Positions 54,683 to 63,444 of a stretch of DNA of 64,000 nucleotides are shown here, in pieces (position 1 is the first letter of the stretch; each line of letters starts with the position of its first letter). The position numbers were made by a program, and so were the translations under genes. The notes under the pieces were generated by a model that saw nothing but the letters and a program-made list of their open reading frames with translations, made no database searches and was not told the origin of the DNA. This stretch comes from Mesorhizobium sp. (lineage in GTDB: Bacteria > Pseudomonadota > Alphaproteobacteria > Rhizobiales > Rhizobiaceae), in the NCBI RefSeq assembly GCF_023954305.1, contig NZ_JAMLIG010000004.1:62001-126000 (forward strand). Reading direction: 5' to 3'.

Positions 54683-55552
54683 CTACTCCGCCGCCAGCTT
54701 GTCCTGCGTCCGCGTCTCGAAGTCGGTCGCGTCGTGGCGCTCGCGCAGCTGCCCGGCCGGGTCGCCGGTCACGCGGTTGACCATGCGCCCGCGCACGACC
54801 GCCGCTCGGGCATGGACCTGGTCGGCCCAGCGGATGACGTTCTTGTATTCATGCACCGACAGGAACTCGCCGGAATTGTAGCTCCAGCCCTTCACCAGCC
54901 CGCCATACCAGGGCCAGACGGCGATGTCGGCGATCGTATAGTCCGGTCCGGCCAGATATTCGCTCTCCGCCAGGCGCCGGTCGAGCACGTCGAGCTGGCG
55001 CTTCACCTCCATGGCGAAGCGATTGATCGGATATTCCCATTTTTCCGGCGCATAGGCGTAGAAATGGCCGAAGCCGCCGCCGAGATAGGGGGCCGCGCCC
55101 ATCTGCCAGAACAGCCAGGACATGGTTTCCGCCCGCGCCGGCTGCGTCGTCGGCAGGAACTCGCCGAACTTTTCGGCCAGGTAGAACAGGATCGAGCCGG
55201 ATTCGAAGACCCGCACCGGGTTCGGGCCGGAGCGGTCCATCAGCGCCGGTATCTTCGAGTTCGGGTTGACCTCGACGAAGCCGGAGCCGAACTGCTCGCC
55301 TTCGCTGATCCGGATCAGCCAGGCGTCGTATTCCGCGCCCTTGTGGCCCTTGGCCAGAAGCTCCTCCAGCATGATCGTCACCTTGACGCCGTTGGGCGTC
55401 GCCAGCGAGTAGAGCTGCAAGGGGTGTTTTCCCACCGGCAGGTCCTTGTCGTGCGTCGGTCCGGCGATCGGCCGGTTGATCGAGGCGAACTGGCCACCAC
55501 TTTCCTTGTCCCAGGTCCAGACTTTGGGCGGGATGTAGGCATTTTCGGACAT
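54683..55552 (-). CDS. yghU: Glutathione-dependent disulfide-bond oxidoreductase (YghU-type GST)
   Basis: A 289-residue GST-fold protein. The N-terminal active-site region TPNGVKVTIMLEEL and the glutathione-binding ...SKIPALMD and FESGSILFYLAEKFG segments are those of YghU/nu-class GSTs. It reduces disulfides with glutathione in the cytoplasm. AGGAG precedes the ATG. It is convergent with the SNase gene. Confidence 0.92.
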   Translation of the reverse strand: MSENAYIPPKVWTWDKESGGQFASINRPIAGPTHDKDLPVGKHPLQLYSLATPNGVKVTIMLEELLAKGHKGAEYDAWLIRISEGEQFGSGFVEVNPNSKIPALMDRSGPNPVRVFESGSILFYLAEKFGEFLPTTQPARAETMSWLFWQMGAAPYLGGGFGHFYAYAPEKWEYPINRFAMEVKRQLDVLDRRLAESEYLAGPDYTIADIAVWPWYGGLVKGWSYNSGEFLSVHEYKNVIRWADQVHARAAVVRGRMVNRVTGDPAGQLRERHDATDFETRTQDKLAAE

Positions 55553-55663
55553 GTGCGGCTCCTGGGAGGATGAATGTGGCGGACGGACGATCTGTCCGTG
55601 TTGTCAAAAGATAGGTGGAGCGGCGCGGCAGCGCCAGTGCGGGGCGGTTGGTCCAGCGGCAGG

Positions 55664-56203
55664 TCAGTCCATCTCCCACAGCTCCGGATAGAGCCGCACG
55701 AAACCGGAGGGCGCCATCTGCAGAACTCCCTGATAGGAGAAGCCGCGATAGGAATAACGGTGCTCGTCGAGCCGGCGGTAGTATTGCGGCAGTTCCACCA
55801 GCCGCTCCGCCGCAACGTCGAACCAGGCGACCCTGATGTCGGCCTCCTGCCCGATCTCAAGCGGCACGCGGCGCAGCTGCTGCAGGTTCGTCGCCGGCGT
55901 AAAGCCGAGATCGAGGTCGAGAAGATGGCCGAGCGCCGGCTGCGCCACGCCGTCCAGCGTCCAGCCGTCCGGCCCGCGCAGGATCTCGTGTTCGACCGCT
56001 TTCGCACCGGCAAAGCCGCGCAGCAGACCCCGCCGCGTCGACCAGTCCGGCGCGAGATCGAGCCGGTAGGAGATCGCGGCCGGCCCGTCCTCGTGGCGGA
56101 ATACGGCCGTGCCTTCGAGCCGGCGCCCGTCCGCCGCGGTCGCGATCCGCGCCGCGTCGTGGCCGGGCGTGTCGAGGCGCCTCCACAGGGCGGTTTCGAT
56201 CAT
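55664..56203 (-). CDS. Putative glycolipid-binding domain protein (DUF1089)
   Basis: A 179-residue soluble protein matching PF06475 (putative glycolipid-binding): ISYRLDLAPDWSTR with DGWTLDG and DLDLGFTPATNLQQLRR in order, and a C-terminal YYRRLDEHRYSYRG. The function is unknown; structural relatives bind lipids. It is a single gene, upstream of yghU on the same strand with 111 bp between them. Confidence 0.85.
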   Translation of the reverse strand: MIETALWRRLDTPGHDAARIATAADGRRLEGTAVFRHEDGPAAISYRLDLAPDWSTRRGLLRGFAGAKAVEHEILRGPDGWTLDGVAQPALGHLLDLDLGFTPATNLQQLRRVPLEIGQEADIRVAWFDVAAERLVELPQYYRRLDEHRYSYRGFSYQGVLQMAPSGFVRLYPELWEMD

Positions 56204-56221
56204 CGGTGCTCGCCCTTCCGT

Positions 56222-56719
56222 TCAGGCCCGCGAGATCGCCTTGCGCATGATCAGCGTCGGCACGCCGCCGATGCCGCCGCAGGCGTCGCGCTCCTCGGTC
56301 GCGATGAACCCCTCGCGCTCGTAGAAGCGGATCGCGCGGTCGTTGCCCTTGATCACCTCCAGCGAGATCGACGGTTCGCCGACATAGTTGACGATCACCG
56401 CATGCAGCAGTCCGGCCGCGAGCCCGCTGCCCTGATGTTCGGGAGAGACATGCAGCCGGTCGAGCCAGAGAACGCCCTTCGCGACCTTCGCATAGGCATA
56501 GCCGACGATGCGTCCGGCCTCGTCCTCGCCGACGAAGCTTTCCGAATGCATGCGCTTCATGTCGGCCGCGATCATCTCCGGCTGGTGCTTCTTCGCCGAT
56601 TCCTGCTCGGCCTTCGCCTTGCCCATCAGCGGCCCGTAGGTCGAAACCCAGGAGGCATGAATGAGAGCGGCAACCTGCTCCACGTCGGCTTCGCTCATGT
56701 GGCGGATGCGGGCATTCAT
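56222..56719 (-). CDS. GNAT family N-acetyltransferase
   Basis: A 165-residue acetyltransferase. The acetyl-CoA motif A reads LHVSPEHQGSGLAAGLLHAV (Q/R-x-x-G-x-G/A), followed by AIRFYEREGF. The start at 56719 has GGGAGGAG at good spacing. It ends 18 bp before the DUF1089 gene on the same strand, so the two may be co-transcribed. The acceptor is unknown. Confidence 0.9.
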   Translation of the reverse strand: MNARIRHMSEADVEQVAALIHASWVSTYGPLMGKAKAEQESAKKHQPEMIAADMKRMHSESFVGEDEAGRIVGYAYAKVAKGVLWLDRLHVSPEHQGSGLAAGLLHAVIVNYVGEPSISLEVIKGNDRAIRFYEREGFIATEERDACGGIGGVPTLIMRKAISRA

Positions 56720-56806
56720 GCGGATTCTCCTCCCCGTCACCATGGCCGACGGGGATCGAAGATGCCAGCGCGTTCCGCTCAACACAGGTTCAGCGGCGCT
56801 GAACCT

Positions 56807-58306
56807 TTATTCCAGGCCGAGCTTGGCCTTCACGAGATCGTTGACCGCCTGCGGATTGGCCTTGCCGCCGGTCGCCTTCATCACCTGGCCGACGAACCAG
56901 CCGGCGAGCGTCGGCTTGGCTTTGGCCTGCTCGACCTTGTCGGGGTTCGCCGCGATGATCTCGTCCACCGCCTTCTCGATCGCGCCGGTGTCGGTGACCT
57001 GCTTCATGCCGCGGGCTTCGACGAGCTGGCGCGGGTCGCCGCCTTCAGTCCAGACGATCTCGAACAGGTCCTTGGCGATCTTGCCCGAAATCGTGCCTTC
57101 CTTGATCAGGTCGATGATCCCGCCGAGCTGGGCCGGGGAGACCGGAGACTCTTCGATGCCCTTGCCCGCCTTGTTCAAGAGACCGAGCAGATCGTTGATC
57201 ACCCAGTTGGCGGCCGTCTTGCCGTCGCGACCCTCGGCCACCTGTTCGAAATAGTCGGCGATCGCCTTTTCCGAGACGAGGATCGAGGCGTCGTAGACCG
57301 ACAGTCCGAGCTTGCCGACCAGCCGGTCTCGCTTGGCGTCCGGCAGTTCAGGCAGGTCCGCGGCCAGCGCGTCGACATAGGCCTGGTCGAATTCGAGCGG
57401 CAAAAGGTCCGGATCGGGGAAATAGCGGTAGTCGTGCGCCTCTTCCTTCGAGCGCATCGAGCGGGTCTCGCCCTTGTTCGGGTCGAACAGCCGTGTCTCC
57501 TGGTCGATCGAGCCGCCATCCTCGAGGATGGCGATCTGACGGCGCGCCTCGGAGTCGATCGCCTGGCCGATGAAGCGGATCGAGTTGACGTTCTTGATCT
57601 CGCAGCGCGTGCCGAATTCCCCGCCGGGCCTGCGCACCGATACGTTCACGTCGGCGCGCAGCGAGCCTTCGTCCATGTTGCCGTCGCAGGTGCCGAGGTA
57701 GCGCAGGATTGTGCGCAGCTTCGTGACGTAGGCCTTCGCCTCGTCGGCGGAGCGCATGTCGGGCTTCGACACGATCTCCATCAGAGCGACCCCCGAGCGG
57801 TTCAGGTCGACATAGGACATCGTCGGATGCTGGTCGTGCATCGACTTGCCGGCGTCCTGCTCGAGATGAAGGCGCTCGATGCCGACCTCGATCTCCTCGA
57901 ACTTGCCCTCGCGGTCGGGGCCGACCGAGATCATGATCTTGCCTTCGCCGACGATCGGCTGCTTGTACTGCGAGATCTGGTAGCCCTGGGGCAGGTCGGG
58001 ATAGAAATAGTTCTTCCGGTCGAAGACCGATTTCAGGTTGATCTGAGCCTTCAGCCCGAGGCCCGACCGGATCGCCTGCTTGACGCATTCCTCGTTGATC
58101 ACCGGCAGCATGCCTGGCATCGCCGCGTCGACCAGGCTGACATTGGCGTTGGGTTCGGCCCCGAAGGAGGTCGAGGCCCCAGAGAAGAGTTTCGAGTTCG
58201 ACATGACCTGGGCATGGACCTCGAGGCCGACGATCACCTCCCAGTCGCCGGTGGCGCCGGGAATGAACCGCTTGGCTTCGGGAATGCGGGTATCGATGAT
58301 GGACAT
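56807..58306 (-). CDS. gatB: Aspartyl/glutamyl-tRNA(Asn/Gln) amidotransferase subunit B
   Basis: A 499-residue GatB. The cradle domain starts VIVGLEVHAQVMSNSKLFSG, and the catalytic/tRNA region has DRKNYFYPDLPQGYQISQ and DLNRSGVALMEIVS. The C-terminal helical tail domain ends at ...GKANPQAVNDLVKAKLGLE. It transamidates Glu-tRNA(Gln) or Asp-tRNA(Asn) together with GatA and GatC, which are not in this window. It stands between unrelated genes. Confidence 0.97.
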   Translation of the reverse strand: MSIIDTRIPEAKRFIPGATGDWEVIVGLEVHAQVMSNSKLFSGASTSFGAEPNANVSLVDAAMPGMLPVINEECVKQAIRSGLGLKAQINLKSVFDRKNYFYPDLPQGYQISQYKQPIVGEGKIMISVGPDREGKFEEIEVGIERLHLEQDAGKSMHDQHPTMSYVDLNRSGVALMEIVSKPDMRSADEAKAYVTKLRTILRYLGTCDGNMDEGSLRADVNVSVRRPGGEFGTRCEIKNVNSIRFIGQAIDSEARRQIAILEDGGSIDQETRLFDPNKGETRSMRSKEEAHDYRYFPDPDLLPLEFDQAYVDALAADLPELPDAKRDRLVGKLGLSVYDASILVSEKAIADYFEQVAEGRDGKTAANWVINDLLGLLNKAGKGIEESPVSPAQLGGIIDLIKEGTISGKIAKDLFEIVWTEGGDPRQLVEARGMKQVTDTGAIEKAVDEIIAANPDKVEQAKAKPTLAGWFVGQVMKATGGKANPQAVNDLVKAKLGLE

Positions 58307-58372
58307 TTGCGTCTTGCGATCCGGGTGGCGGGAGCCCGCTTCCTAGACCGGGAACGGCGCGGAGGGAAGCCT

Positions 58373-59230
58373 TTACGACGTCGGCCGGAACATCACGTCG
58401 AGCGGGTCGAATTTCAGCCCGACCTCGCGGCCCCTGACGAAGACGAGGTCGCTCAGTTTCTGGAAGCGTTCGCCGGTCGAGATCACCGTGAACGGGTCGC
58501 GCTTGCCGCGCAGCCAGACTTCGAGCTTGGCGATATCGTCGCTTTCCTCGCAGAAATTGACCAGACGACGGAACAGCTTGGGCAGGATCACCGCCTCCTC
58601 GACGATCGTCCGCGGCCCCCAGAACTGAAATCCGAGGCTGCGGTCGAAGGCCCAAATACCGCGCCGGTCCTCGATCGCCGCGGCCGCCGCGCGCGAGATC
58701 GCGGCGAGGCCCGTTTCGTTGGTGGTGGTGTAGAAGGTCGGATAGACCAACCCGTCGGCGGCAAGCTTGTAGTTGATCGTCATCTCGACGATCGCGTCGG
58801 TCAAGGCGGGCAGTTCGGCCCCGTCGGCGAGCCCGTGGTCGCCTAGCAGCGCATAGGCTATCGGCCGGTCGTAGCCATCGACGTCGGCCGCGATGATCGC
58901 GCCCTCGACCGAATCACCGGCCGTGACGATTTTGGTGAAGTTGAGATTGTAGGTCAGCACAGGAATACCGAAGGCACGAAGCAGCGCATCGGTCGCGGAC
59001 TTGGCGATCGCCAGGGGCTGGGCGAAACCCTCGTAGTGCGTCTCGAGAGAATCGATCCCCTCGATGCGCAGCTGGATCGGCCGGTTCTTCTCCGGCGTCG
59101 GCTTGCGGAAATTCCGGCTCCAGTTGAAGAAGTCCCAGTTGGCGGTGTCGTTCGCCTGGAAGGCAATCGAATCGCCGTCCGGCGAGCGATTCTTGACGTG
59201 ATATGTCCCCTTGATCAGCTTGCTCGGCAT
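58373..59230 (-). CDS. Divergent SNase-fold protein with insertion and long C-terminal extension
   Basis: A 285-residue soluble protein. The SNase catalytic set is present with the family spacing: D18/D20 (SPDGDSI), R55, D60 and E63 (RIEGIDSLE), and R122 (YDRPIAYAL). About 25 extra residues separate the first Asp from R55, and about 150 residues follow the domain. No signal peptide was seen. It may be an intracellular nuclease or a structural relative. It is the second SNase-fold gene in about 5 kb, but the two share no detectable similarity outside the motif. Confidence 0.75.
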   Translation of the reverse strand: MPSKLIKGTYHVKNRSPDGDSIAFQANDTANWDFFNWSRNFRKPTPEKNRPIQLRIEGIDSLETHYEGFAQPLAIAKSATDALLRAFGIPVLTYNLNFTKIVTAGDSVEGAIIAADVDGYDRPIAYALLGDHGLADGAELPALTDAIVEMTINYKLAADGLVYPTFYTTTNETGLAAISRAAAAAIEDRRGIWAFDRSLGFQFWGPRTIVEEAVILPKLFRRLVNFCEESDDIAKLEVWLRGKRDPFTVISTGERFQKLSDLVFVRGREVGLKFDPLDVMFRPTS

Positions 59231-59386
59231 GGCTCTTTCCCCTTCGCAAAGCTGCTGCGCCGACCCCGTCAGGTTGGATCCGTCAGGTGACGCAAAGATT
59301 ACAGCGCGCCGCCCGACGCGCCGTCCGTAGGGGATTTCACTCTCGACGCAAAAATGCGCGCAGGGTCGCCGAAAGCCGCCGCGGCT

Positions 59387-59818
59387 TCAAACCGTGGCAA
59401 TATACTGCTTGATCTCCTCGGCCTCGCGTTCGATGTCCTGGATGCGCCGCTTGACCACGTCGCCGATCGAGATGATGCCAGCCAGCAGGCCGTTCTTCTC
59501 CACCGGCAGATGGCGGAACCGTCCGAGGGTCATGACCTCCATCACCTCGTTGACCGTCGCAGATTCGCTGCAGGTCTTGACCTTGGCCGTCATCGCCGCG
59601 GAGACCGGCATCTTCAGTGCGGCGCCGCCCTCCTCGGCGAAAATGCGGACGATGTCCCGCTCGGACAGAATGCCTTCGATCCTGCCGTTGCCGGAGGTGA
59701 CGACGAGCGCGCCGATCTTGAATTGCGCCAGCGTCTTCACCGCGCTTTCGATCGTCTCGCCCGACGTGAGCGTCACCACGTTGCGACCCTTTTCCGCGAG
59801 AATAGCTTTCACCGTCAT
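59387..59818 (-). CDS. CBS domain protein
   Basis: A 143-residue protein made of a tandem CBS pair: LSERDIVRIFAEEG in the first, GIISIGDVVKRRIQDIE in the second. Such stand-alone CBS pairs bind adenine nucleotides and act as energy sensors or inhibitors of partner proteins. AGGAGG precedes the ATG at 59818. It follows the rhomboid gene by 82 bp on the same strand and may share its transcript. Confidence 0.92.
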   Translation of the reverse strand: MTVKAILAEKGRNVVTLTSGETIESAVKTLAQFKIGALVVTSGNGRIEGILSERDIVRIFAEEGGAALKMPVSAAMTAKVKTCSESATVNEVMEVMTLGRFRHLPVEKNGLLAGIISIGDVVKRRIQDIEREAEEIKQYIATV

Positions 59819-59900
59819 CGTAGTCCTCCTGTCAACGACAGCCGGCACAACCTTCCCCGCGCGGCGCCGGCCGCATGGAAATGGTGCGCCCGGATTCGGG

Positions 59901-60653
59901 TCATTGCAAGACCGATGAATGTCCCTCGCGCGGCGGCGACCTGTCGAACAGGCCAATCCCGAAAAGCCCTGTCAGCATGCCGCCGATATGCGCTTCCCAG
60001 GCGATGGATCCGTCGCTTCCGGACAGATCGAAACCCGCGCCAACGGCAAAGTTGATTGCCAGCCAGACGACCAGGAAAACGACGGCCTGACGGGAGCGGA
60101 ACGTTTCGATGAGCCCGAGTCGCCGGCCGGCGAAAACCGGCAGGCGTCGCGACCGGTCAACCTGGAAGCCGAACCGGGCTGCCGCACCCATCATCCCGGA
60201 AATCGCTCCCGAAGCACCGATCACCGGAACCATGTCGTCAGGCCGCGCCGCGAAATGCAACAAGAGCGATCCCGCCGTCGCCACGCACCAGAACCCCACG
60301 AAACGCGCGACGCCGATCCGGGTCGCCAAAGGCGATGCGAACGCCGCCAGCCAGACCATGTTCAGCACGAGGTGCGTCCATCCCGCATGCAGCAGCGACG
60401 AGGTGAACGGACTGGTGAAGGCGTAGACGTCGAGATCGTATCCGCCCGTGTAGCGTATCGGGAAGAACGCCGCCCGGAGGATCAGTTCGTAGTCCTGCTG
60501 CGGCGAGAGCAGGTAGAGCCGGACCAGATGAATGGCGACGCAGGCGGCGATGAACGCGGTGACGATTCCCGGCAGGTTGAACAGCGGCTCGCGACCCGAG
60601 ACGGGTGGATCGGTCGGCTCGCTTTGCTGCTGCATAGGTTGTGGGCGGGTCAT
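59901..60653 (-). CDS. Rhomboid family intramembrane serine protease
   Basis: A 250-residue inner-membrane protein with about six helices. The catalytic pair is Ser148 in GASGAISG (146-153) and His222 in AHIGGMLTG, with the HLVLNMVWL segment of the family earlier. It cleaves membrane-embedded substrates; none can be named. The ribosome binding site is weak at 60653, and an in-frame ATG six codons in is possible. Confidence 0.92.
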   Translation of the reverse strand: MTRPQPMQQQSEPTDPPVSGREPLFNLPGIVTAFIAACVAIHLVRLYLLSPQQDYELILRAAFFPIRYTGGYDLDVYAFTSPFTSSLLHAGWTHLVLNMVWLAAFASPLATRIGVARFVGFWCVATAGSLLLHFAARPDDMVPVIGASGAISGMMGAAARFGFQVDRSRRLPVFAGRRLGLIETFRSRQAVVFLVVWLAINFAVGAGFDLSGSDGSIAWEAHIGGMLTGLFGIGLFDRSPPREGHSSVLQ

Positions 60654-60721
60654 TCTGGTGAGTCGTCTCGCTGCGGCGACTCATATAGCAATGCATTCGT
60701 CGATTGCCGCGAATGGTTAAG

Positions 60722-60753
60722 AAAAAAGCCGTCCGAGGTTGCCCTCGGACGGC
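60722..60753 (-). terminator. Strong rho-independent terminator with no clear gene upstream
   Basis: An 11-bp perfect stem (GCCGTCCGAGG / CCTCGGACGGC) with a 4-nt loop is followed on the minus strand by six T residues. No recognised minus-strand gene ends here: the space upstream (60754 to about 60960) has only unconvincing small frames, one of which has a single hydrophobic segment. A small RNA or small membrane protein may be terminated. Confidence 0.75.
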
Positions 60754-61021
60754 CTGGTCGAGCCCCCAGCCCACCCAAACGATTGCGGCCATCGCCGCGA
60801 AAAGCGCTGTGAAGACAATGTCTTCGCGAAGTGCTTCCCGTTTCGCAGCTTTCCCTGCCGCTGGCAATGATAACCGAAAGTTAACCTTAACGGCCCGGCC
60901 CTGTTAACAATGTTTGGCCTGCGCTGGCACGCAACCTGCAACGTCCTGCATGAAGACCACCGGTGGGCGCGGCGCTGTTCCCCGATGGCACATGCAGGAA
61001 CAGTCCGAGCGGAGCAGGCAG

Positions 61022-61663
61022 ATGAAACTCAAGGGATCGATCGAGTTGTTCCAGTATTGGGACAGGCTCCGCAACGGCCGCCCTTCCCCGAAGCGGACCG
61101 AGATCGAACCGGCCGACATCAAGTCGCTGCTCGCCGATACGTTCATCCTCGAGAAGGATGTCCGCGGCGAAGCCGTGTTCCGGCTGGCGGGCACCCGCCT
61201 GTGCGCCACTTTCGGCCGCGAGCTGAAGGGCTTCGCTTTTTCGTCGCTGTGGCTGCAGAAGGACGAGCGGGTCGTCGCGCGCCTCGCGCACGGCGCGTTC
61301 CTGGCGAAGTCCGTGGTAGTCATCAACTTCGACGGCATCAGCCGGAACGGCCGCGCCAACGCCTTCGAACTGCTGCTTCTGCCGCTCGACGGCGGTGTCG
61401 ACCATCCTCGCTCGCTCGGCGCGATCACGCCGGCGGAACGCCCATACTGGCTGGGCGCGGATCCGATTGTCGAATGCCGGATAACGTCGCTGCGCGTCGT
61501 CGATCCGGAACGCGAGCCTCTGTTCCTGGCGAATCGGCCGGCAGTTCCGGTTCCCTCGCTCTCGCCGTCCCTTGGTGCCGCCGATACGACGATCCGGCCC
61601 GGCGCGGGGGGCCGCAGGATCCGGCATCTGCTGGTGCTCGACGGAGGCCGCGAGAGCCACTAA
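61022..61663 (+). CDS. PAS_5-family PAS domain protein
   Basis: A 213-residue protein matching the alphaproteobacterial PAS_5 domain: FQYWDRLRNGRPSPKRTEIEP, then FRLAGTRLCATFGRELKG. No output domain follows; the C-terminal third is Pro/Arg-rich and probably unstructured. PAS_5 proteins are widespread in rhizobia with unknown function, possibly sensory adaptors. GGAG precedes the ATG. It lies 127 bp before the PilZ gene in the same direction. Confidence 0.88.
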   Translation: MKLKGSIELFQYWDRLRNGRPSPKRTEIEPADIKSLLADTFILEKDVRGEAVFRLAGTRLCATFGRELKGFAFSSLWLQKDERVVARLAHGAFLAKSVVVINFDGISRNGRANAFELLLLPLDGGVDHPRSLGAITPAERPYWLGADPIVECRITSLRVVDPEREPLFLANRPAVPVPSLSPSLGAADTTIRPGAGGRRIRHLLVLDGGRESH

Positions 61664-61790
61664 ATCGTCCTCGTCCAATACAGCTTTTGGGCGAATACTT
61701 ACCCGTTATTAATCTATTCCGACCTAATCTCTTGGCAGAATGTGTGCGAAGGCGCACCGTTTCGCAGCTCGGTCGAGGCCAGTGACAGCA

Positions 61791-62411
61791 ATGACGTCAG
61801 CCGCCATGGACTTCTCCCCATCGAGGGCCGAGCGGCGCAATTTCCAACGCGTGCGCGTTAAGATCTATGGCCGCTTCATGCTGGAGGACCGCTCGGAGCA
61901 CCCGTGCCAGGTTCTCGACATGTCGCCCGGCAACGTGCTGCTCCGGGCCGATCGCATTGGCCAACCCGGCGAGAAGGTCATCGCCTATATCGATCACATC
62001 GGCCGCATCGAAGGTGTGGTAACCCGGACCCAGGAAGACGGGTTCGCGATGACTATCGTCGCGTCGGACCGCAAGAAGGACAAGCTGGCCGCACAGCTGA
62101 CCTGGCTCGCCAACAAGCACGAACTCGACCTGCCCGAAGACCGTCGCCACGAGCGCATCGCGCCCCGCAACCCGATCAGCGTCGTGCAACTTGCCGACGG
62201 CCGCCAATACCAGTGCCGAATCATCGACCTGTCGCTCTCCGGCGCGGCAATCGAGATCGATGTAAAGCCGGCACTCGGCACGCAGGTCACGCTCGGGACG
62301 ATGCGCGGACAGGTGGTCCGCCATTTCGAGGACGGCGTCGCGATCGAGTTTGCCGTCGTGCAGCGTCCGGAATCGCTCGAAGCCGAGTTCAGCGCCGGCC
62401 GCTCGCTGTAG
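61791..62411 (+). CDS. Tandem PilZ domain protein
   Basis: A 206-residue protein with two PilZ domains. The second has the full c-di-GMP motif: RRHER (RxxxR) followed by DLSLSG (DxSxxG). The first has RNFQR but its second motif reads DMSPGN, with Asn in place of the final Gly, so it may bind weakly or be structural. Either of two in-frame ATGs (61791, 61806) may be used. A UUCG-tetraloop terminator follows closely. Confidence 0.9.
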   Translation: MTSAAMDFSPSRAERRNFQRVRVKIYGRFMLEDRSEHPCQVLDMSPGNVLLRADRIGQPGEKVIAYIDHIGRIEGVVTRTQEDGFAMTIVASDRKKDKLAAQLTWLANKHELDLPEDRRHERIAPRNPISVVQLADGRQYQCRIIDLSLSGAAIEIDVKPALGTQVTLGTMRGQVVRHFEDGVAIEFAVVQRPESLEAEFSAGRSL

Positions 62412-62434
62412 ACAGCTTTTCCCGCACAGGTCGC

Positions 62435-62458
62435 AGGCCGGGTTCGCCCGGCCTTTTT
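62435..62458 (+). terminator. Rho-independent terminator with UUCG tetraloop
   Basis: AGGCCGGG and CCCGGCCT form a perfect stem closed by TTCG, followed by a run of T residues. It lies 24 bp after the PilZ stop codon, in the correct direction. Confidence 0.88.
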
Positions 62459-62698
62459 CATGTTCGCTGACATCGCCCGCGCCGAGCCCGCCATTAGGCA
62501 GTCTATGTGCCGCGGCGCAGTCAACCGCTGCCTCCGGCCGATCGTGATCGGTTTCTTGCCAAGATTGGGCAAATTTTATCTAAATTCTATTCTTATTTTA
62601 TATTTGTTCTATTCTATTTAGCCTCAATCTATACTTCGTTCTTTTGCGGCGAATAAATCCGTCCGTGTCATTGTCTCCTCGAACGGGGAGACGGGGAC
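62459..62698. other. Intergenic region with AT-rich tract before the BTLCP gene
   Basis: 240 bp. The tract 62574-62640 is unusually AT-rich for this genome and has two copies of TTCTATTCT (in AATTCTATTCTTATTTTA and GTTCTATTCTATTTAG). It probably carries the promoter of the following gene, or an upstream activating sequence. No gene seen. Confidence 0.5.
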
Positions 62699-63304
62699 AT
62701 GGGGACAATGAAGACTTTCCTGTTGCTGGCCGCGACGTCTGTGAGCGTAGCCGGATTCTGGGGGCAGGCGCAGGCGGCCGCCAATTTCATGCCGGGCGGG
62801 GACAGGACCACACAGCCGATCGGTCACTACGAACTCTGCCTCAGGACGCCGCGCGAATGCGCGGCCAAGACGGCGAAGACGAAGCCGGTCGAGCTGACCC
62901 GGCAGCTCTGGGGGCAGATGATCGACATCAACAACGCGGTCAACACGATGGTCGCGCCGCGCACCGACATGGAGATGTGGGGCCAGGAGGAATACTGGTC
63001 CTATCCCGACGGTGAAGGCGACTGTGAAGACTATGTGCTGGAAAAGCGGCGCCAACTGATGGCGCTTGGTATTCCCGCGGGCAATCTTCTCATCACCGTC
63101 GTGCGCCAGCGCAACGGCGACGGGCATGCCGTTCTCACCGTCCGCACCAGCCTGGGCGACTTCGTGCTCGACAATCTCGAGCCGAAGATCCTTGCCTGGA
63201 CCGATACCGATTACACCTATCTGAAGCGCCAATCCGAGCGGAACGCGGGCGTCTGGGTGGCTGTCAACGACAGCCGCGCCGTCGCTGTGGGCAGCGTCAA
63301 GTAG
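62699..63304 (+). CDS. Periplasmic transglutaminase-like cysteine peptidase (BTLCP family)
   Basis: A 201-residue protein with a signal peptide (cleavage near AQA, residue 26). The catalytic triad of the BTLCP family is visible: Cys109 in GDCEDY, His143 in GHAVLTV and Asp158 in LDNL. The family includes LapG, the protease controlled by c-di-GMP through LapD, but this short form lacks clear LapG-specific features. An alternative start is ATG 62708. It follows the PilZ gene after a terminator, so it is a separate transcript. Confidence 0.9.
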   Translation: MGTMKTFLLLAATSVSVAGFWGQAQAAANFMPGGDRTTQPIGHYELCLRTPRECAAKTAKTKPVELTRQLWGQMIDINNAVNTMVAPRTDMEMWGQEEYWSYPDGEGDCEDYVLEKRRQLMALGIPAGNLLITVVRQRNGDGHAVLTVRTSLGDFVLDNLEPKILAWTDTDYTYLKRQSERNAGVWVAVNDSRAVAVGSVK

Positions 63305-63358
63305 GAGAGACAACCCGGTCGAGTCCCCCACCCTCCCCGTCCCCAACGACCGGGTTCA

Positions 63359-63396
63359 GGAGCCGGCCCATGTCCCCGGGCCGGCTCCGCCTTTTC
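63359..63396 (+). terminator. Rho-independent terminator of the BTLCP gene
   Basis: An 11-bp stem (GGAGCCGGCCC / GGGCCGGCTCC) with an 8-nt loop is followed by GCCTTTTC. A longer imperfect hairpin (AACCCGGTCG / CGACCGGGTT, 63312-63357) precedes it. Confidence 0.78.
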
Positions 63397-63444
63397 TGTC
63401 GGCATCAAAAAGGCGCAGCGCGCCTGATCGTGGAACGGTCCCGC

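Noticed and set aside
55574..58846. Open frame of 1090 codons on the plus strand over yghU to gatB
   Set aside because: Antisense to five recognised genes; shadow frame.
60880..60910. CtrA-type sites (TTAACC, TTAA repeats) before the PAS_5 gene
   Set aside because: TTAA halves are present but not at the 7-bp spacing of a full CtrA site.
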